The translations under genes and the position numbers were made by a program. The notes under the pieces are model-generated. The model did not search any database, was not told the DNA's origin, and saw only the letters and a program-made list of their open reading frames with translations. 5,933 nucleotides of DNA from an uncultured Collinsella sp. (GTDB lineage Bacteria > Actinomycetota > Coriobacteriia > Coriobacteriales > Coriobacteriaceae), in assembly GCA_958369225.1 (NCBI GenBank), contig CATXID010000016.1, forward strand, positions 1-5,933, in the 5' to 3' direction. Shown here piece after piece: positions 4,175 through 5,933 of the stretch; position 1 is the first letter of the stretch; each line of letters begins with the position of its first letter.

Positions 4175-4271
4175 GGTCATCGCCGTCTGCCTCGCACCGG
4201 CGGTGCATCCCATCGCCGCCGACGTCATCCTCACGGCCCTGGCCGTCTGGGCGATGAGAAACGGCCGCTGA
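4167..4271 (+). pseudogene. Second, 5'-truncated copy of the small membrane protein
   Basis: LMAVIAVCLAPAVHPIAADV, then ILTALAVWAMRNGR, is a clear homolog of residues 16-48 of the protein at 3796-3948, with many silent and some conservative changes. Its own start, ribosome binding site and first 15 codons are gone, replaced in frame by the rep fragment. It could only be made as a fusion starting at ATG 4053 (72 aa), which has no ribosome binding site, or from ATG 4170, which has none either. It is followed by its own terminator. Confidence 0.7.
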
Positions 4272-4279
4272 ACGGCCCC

Positions 4280-4312
4280 GGCCCGTCCGAGCGCAAGCCC
4301 GGACGGGCCTTT
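4280..4312 (+). terminator. Rho-independent terminator after the truncated small-protein copy
   Basis: GGCCCGTCCG (4280-4289) pairs with CGGACGGGCC (4300-4309) and is followed by TTT. It lies eight bases after the plus-strand stop. Being between convergent genes, it may also stop transcripts of the minus-strand gene ending at 4326, though no T-run follows on that strand. Confidence 0.75.
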
Positions 4313-4325
4313 CCGTCGCTGCCCG

Positions 4326-4646
4326 CTACGCCAGCAGAGCCTCCAACCCGTCGGCCAGACCGTCCACGTCCCAGCTACGCACCGCGCCGCACGTCCAGGA
4401 CGCCCCATCGATGCCGACGTGCATTCCGAACAGCGGCAGGTCGTCCGCCGTCCTCCACACGTCCACCGAATCGGTGGTCTGGCGCTCACCCGTCTTCATG
4501 CACGCGTCTATCGCGTCCAGCAACTCCTTGGCCGTCTTGCGCGGCAGAGACAGCGACAGGCGCGCGGAATCGATGATGGTTAGCAGCACGCCGCCGTCCT
4601 CGGCGTCCTCGACCTCGATCTGCAAATCGGCGTGACGGATTTCCAT
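4326..4646 (-). CDS. Unknown 106-aa protein downstream of rep
   Basis: I do not recognise this protein. It starts MEIRHADLQIEVEDAEDGG and continues VLLTIIDSARLSLSLP, an alternation suggesting beta-strands. A helix (RKTAKELLDAIDACMKTGER) follows, then VWRTADDLPLFGMHVGIDGA and an acidic helical end (DVDGLADGLEALLA). It is acidic, soluble and without a signal peptide. AGGGAGG lies five bases before ATG 4646, a strong site. It follows rep by 47 bases on the same strand with no terminator between, so the two are probably co-transcribed. That position suggests a role in maintenance or copy control of the replicon, but the sequence shows no DNA-binding motif and the function is inference only. Longer in-frame starts upstream overlap the end of rep and lack good sites. 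Confidence 0.75.
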   Translation of the reverse strand: MEIRHADLQIEVEDAEDGGVLLTIIDSARLSLSLPRKTAKELLDAIDACMKTGERQTTDSVDVWRTADDLPLFGMHVGIDGASWTCGAVRSWDVDGLADGLEALLA

Positions 4647-4693
4647 GGTGGCCTCCCTAAGTGTTGTGTTCGCGTTTGTGGCAACGTTTAGAA

Positions 4694-5650
4694 TCAGTCG
4701 AACAGCGGCACGTCCACAAGGCTGTTGGACGCGCTTCCATGGCCCGCCACGTTGCGCGCGTCCAACCGGCAGGCCATGCACCGCTCGGCCGGCAGGGAGC
4801 CGTCCAGGTGTCCTCTCGCGGCCGCCACGTCGAAATCCCCGGTCCACCAGACCTCGCCCCAGCCCCTGACCTCCACCAGGTGCGGCGAGACAGACTCCAG
4901 CGACCTCCTGGCCGCGTCCGCCACTACGGACCGGCTCAGGTCCACGCGCGGAGCTCCCTTGCCGCCGGGCACCCGCTCCGGATCGAACTCGAACTCGAAA
5001 CCAGCAAGGGAGCGACGGCCACGGCCCGCTCCCTTGCGGAACTTCTTATGGACGACCAGATTGAGCAACGGCCCCAGCTCGTCCTGGATCGGCTTGAGCA
5101 CACGCTTGTTCAGATCACACGTCTGGTAGCTTTCCGGAACGTCCAGCAGTCGGCGGAATTCTTCGATCGAGACTTTCCAGACGCCAGTCTGTCGATACTG
5201 CTTCAGACGCCGATACGTCTCTTTCGCATAGCTGGACTTCAGAGCCGTGAACTCGGCCAATTCAAAGCGCGTGAACTGCGACGTGAGGTCGTTGAGCAGG
5301 AACGAGAAGCGCGGGTTGACCGCGACCAATAGTTTCGCGGTCTTCCAATCGGTTTCGAAGCCGGAAAACAGCGTGAACTGCACCGTCCTGCTGTCATCCT
5401 GGAACTTGAATCTACAGGCGAGCAGACGGTCGTTGACCTCGACGATTCGTGCCGCTAGTTCCTTGTCGGTGAGGTTCTTCTTGACGTGAGCCAACTGACG
5501 GAGTTCCTCGAAAGTGAAAGTGACCTCATCGATTTCCTTATCGCGTACCCTTGCCGCGATGGCCATCAGCAGATCCAGGTCAAGCGCAGTGAACTTGCGC
5601 AACGCTTGGGCATTGAACTGGTTCGAATATTTCACGATCTCGTTGGACAT
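4694..5650 (-). CDS. rep: Rep_3-family replication initiator protein
   Basis: This 318-aa protein should bind the iterons upstream of its own gene and open the origin for theta replication. Residues 1-120 form the first winged-helix domain (RKFTALDLDLLMAIAARVRD, LTDKELAARIVEVNDRLLAC, FSGFETDWKTAKLLVAVNP). Residues 125-205 form the second, with the diagnostic FTALKSSYAKETYRRLKQY, VWKVSIEEFRRLLDVPESY and LNKRVLKPIQDEL, the DNA-binding part in this family. The region after 205 is basic (KKFRKGAGRGRRS), then variable. The end LVDVPLFD resembles a sliding-clamp-binding peptide. The start is ATG 5650 because AGGG lies seven bases upstream and the relic at 338 begins at the same residue; GTG 5656 would add two residues. 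The 106-aa gene follows on the same strand. Overlap of iterons and leader suggests autoregulation by the initiator. Confidence 0.95.
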   Translation of the reverse strand: MSNEIVKYSNQFNAQALRKFTALDLDLLMAIAARVRDKEIDEVTFTFEELRQLAHVKKNLTDKELAARIVEVNDRLLACRFKFQDDSRTVQFTLFSGFETDWKTAKLLVAVNPRFSFLLNDLTSQFTRFELAEFTALKSSYAKETYRRLKQYRQTGVWKVSIEEFRRLLDVPESYQTCDLNKRVLKPIQDELGPLLNLVVHKKFRKGAGRGRRSLAGFEFEFDPERVPGGKGAPRVDLSRSVVADAARRSLESVSPHLVEVRGWGEVWWTGDFDVAAARGHLDGSLPAERCMACRLDARNVAGHGSASNSLVDVPLFD

Positions 5651-5699
5651 AGTCACACCCTAGCATAAAAAGGACAATAATTAAAAAAGCACTTTTTCT

Positions 5700-5764
5700 C
5701 TCCCAAAAAGTCCTCTTTAGTCTTCCCAAAAAGTCCTGTTAAACTCCCAAAAAGTCCTCTTTAA
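5700..5764. repeat. Iteron array B: three direct repeats of the active origin
   Basis: Three units with core TCCCAAAAAGTCCT start at 5701, 5724 and 5745, spaced 23 and 21 bases, each followed by a T- and A-rich tail (CTTTAG, GTTAAA, CTTTAA). They lie 50 bases upstream of the initiator start, the expected place for initiator binding and self-repression. The core differs from array A, so the two arrays may belong to different specificity groups. Confidence 0.88.
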
Positions 5765-5776
5765 AGTTGCGAATCG

Positions 5777-5846
5777 CCTACTGCCAACTGCTTTCCCGGG
5801 AGTCTAAAAGATACTAAAAGATTCTTATAAAAGGGCGCTCCGCGCC
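5777..5846. other. Origin core B: conserved block, phased A-tracts and small hairpin
   Basis: The order matches 509-577: CCTACTGCC (5777-5785), GGGAGTCTAAAAGA, then A-tracts at 5806-5809, 5816-5819 and 5829-5832, inside a repeated CTAAAAGAT (5804-5812 and 5814-5822). A hairpin, GGCGC-TCC-GCGCC, lies at 5834-5846. The A-tracts are in helical phase, so bent, easily opened DNA is likely; this is the best candidate for the unwinding site. On the minus strand the hairpin is followed by CTTTT, so it could also block transcription entering the origin. The rest of 5847-5890 shows only a purine-rich run at 5862-5869. Confidence 0.7.
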
Positions 5847-5890
5847 TAGAACAGCAACAAAAGGAAGAGACAACACCACCATCAGAGCCA

Positions 5891-5933
5891 ATGAGAACCA
5901 AGCAGTCCCAAAACAACGAGAGCCACAGACAGA
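5891..5933 (+). CDS. Small charged helical protein, 5' part (continues at base 1)
   Basis: ATG 5891 opens a frame encoding MRTKQSQNNESHRQ. Its last partial codon (A at 5933) is completed by AG at 1-2 and it stays in frame with the stretch ending at 257. No other in-frame start exists between this ATG and the upstream stop at 5828. The start is weakly supported: the purine-rich GGAAGAG at 5863-5869 lies about 21 bases upstream, too far for a normal ribosome binding site. The gene points away from the active origin core at 5777-5846, and its promoter is not evident. Confidence 0.5.
   Translation, partial: MRTKQSQNNESHRQ

Noticed and set aside
4053..4271. 72-codon plus-strand frame taken as an intact gene
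   Set aside because: Its first part is antisense to a gene-end relic, then comes a rep fragment, then a truncated small-protein copy. No ribosome binding site precedes ATG 4053, so it is described as pieces.
4661..5332. Open frame of 223 codons on the plus strand
   Set aside because: It is antisense to the rep gene and has no ribosome binding site.

Overview
The window looks like one complete, small, circular, mobilizable plasmid of about 5.9 kb from a high-GC Gram-positive host, most likely Bifidobacterium. Three things point there. The Rep_3-type initiator begins with MSNEIVKYSNQFN, a start I associate with bifidobacterial theta plasmids. The relaxase is of the MobA/MobL type. GC-rich genes sit beside very AT-rich iteron origins. 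Circularity is inferred: joining base 5933 to base 1 makes one open frame of 99 codons.

Layout by region: (a) 5891-5933 plus 1-257, a small charged helical protein crossing the window ends. (b) 248-577, a second, decayed origin module: a strong hairpin, the first 17 codons of a lost initiator gene, five iterons and an origin core. (c) 560-2844, the mobilization module: a MobC/TraD-like accessory protein (minus strand), an RSF1010-like oriT at 1439-1504, a hairpin-rich leader and the MOBQ relaxase (plus strand). (d) 2858-3548, a single-gene cargo module: a secreted protein with its own promoter and a palindrome, between two related repeat hairpins. (e) 3549-4312, a rearranged patch: an intact 50-aa hydrophobic protein, a minus-strand gene-end relic, a 38-bp piece of rep, and a truncated second copy of the small protein. 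(f) 4326-5650, the active replication operon: rep followed by an unknown 106-aa gene, both minus strand. (g) 5651-5890, the active origin with three iterons and an origin core.

How it works together: the initiator presumably binds the iterons at 5700-5764 and opens the A-tract region beside them. The relaxase and MobC would nick oriT on the minus strand near 1457/1458, so the plasmid can be moved by a helper conjugation system. It carries no mating-pore genes.

The most notable signals are these. There is a second origin module with different iterons but the same core, including a hairpin whose stem shows a compensatory base-pair change. The remains of its initiator are split exactly between codons 17 and 18, with the pieces about 3.8 kb apart in opposite orientation. 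The oriT has a degenerate mirror copy of the nick sequence on the other strand. The repeat-flanked secreted-protein module has lower GC than its surroundings. No tRNA, rRNA, CRISPR array, complete insertion sequence or antibiotic-resistance gene was seen.
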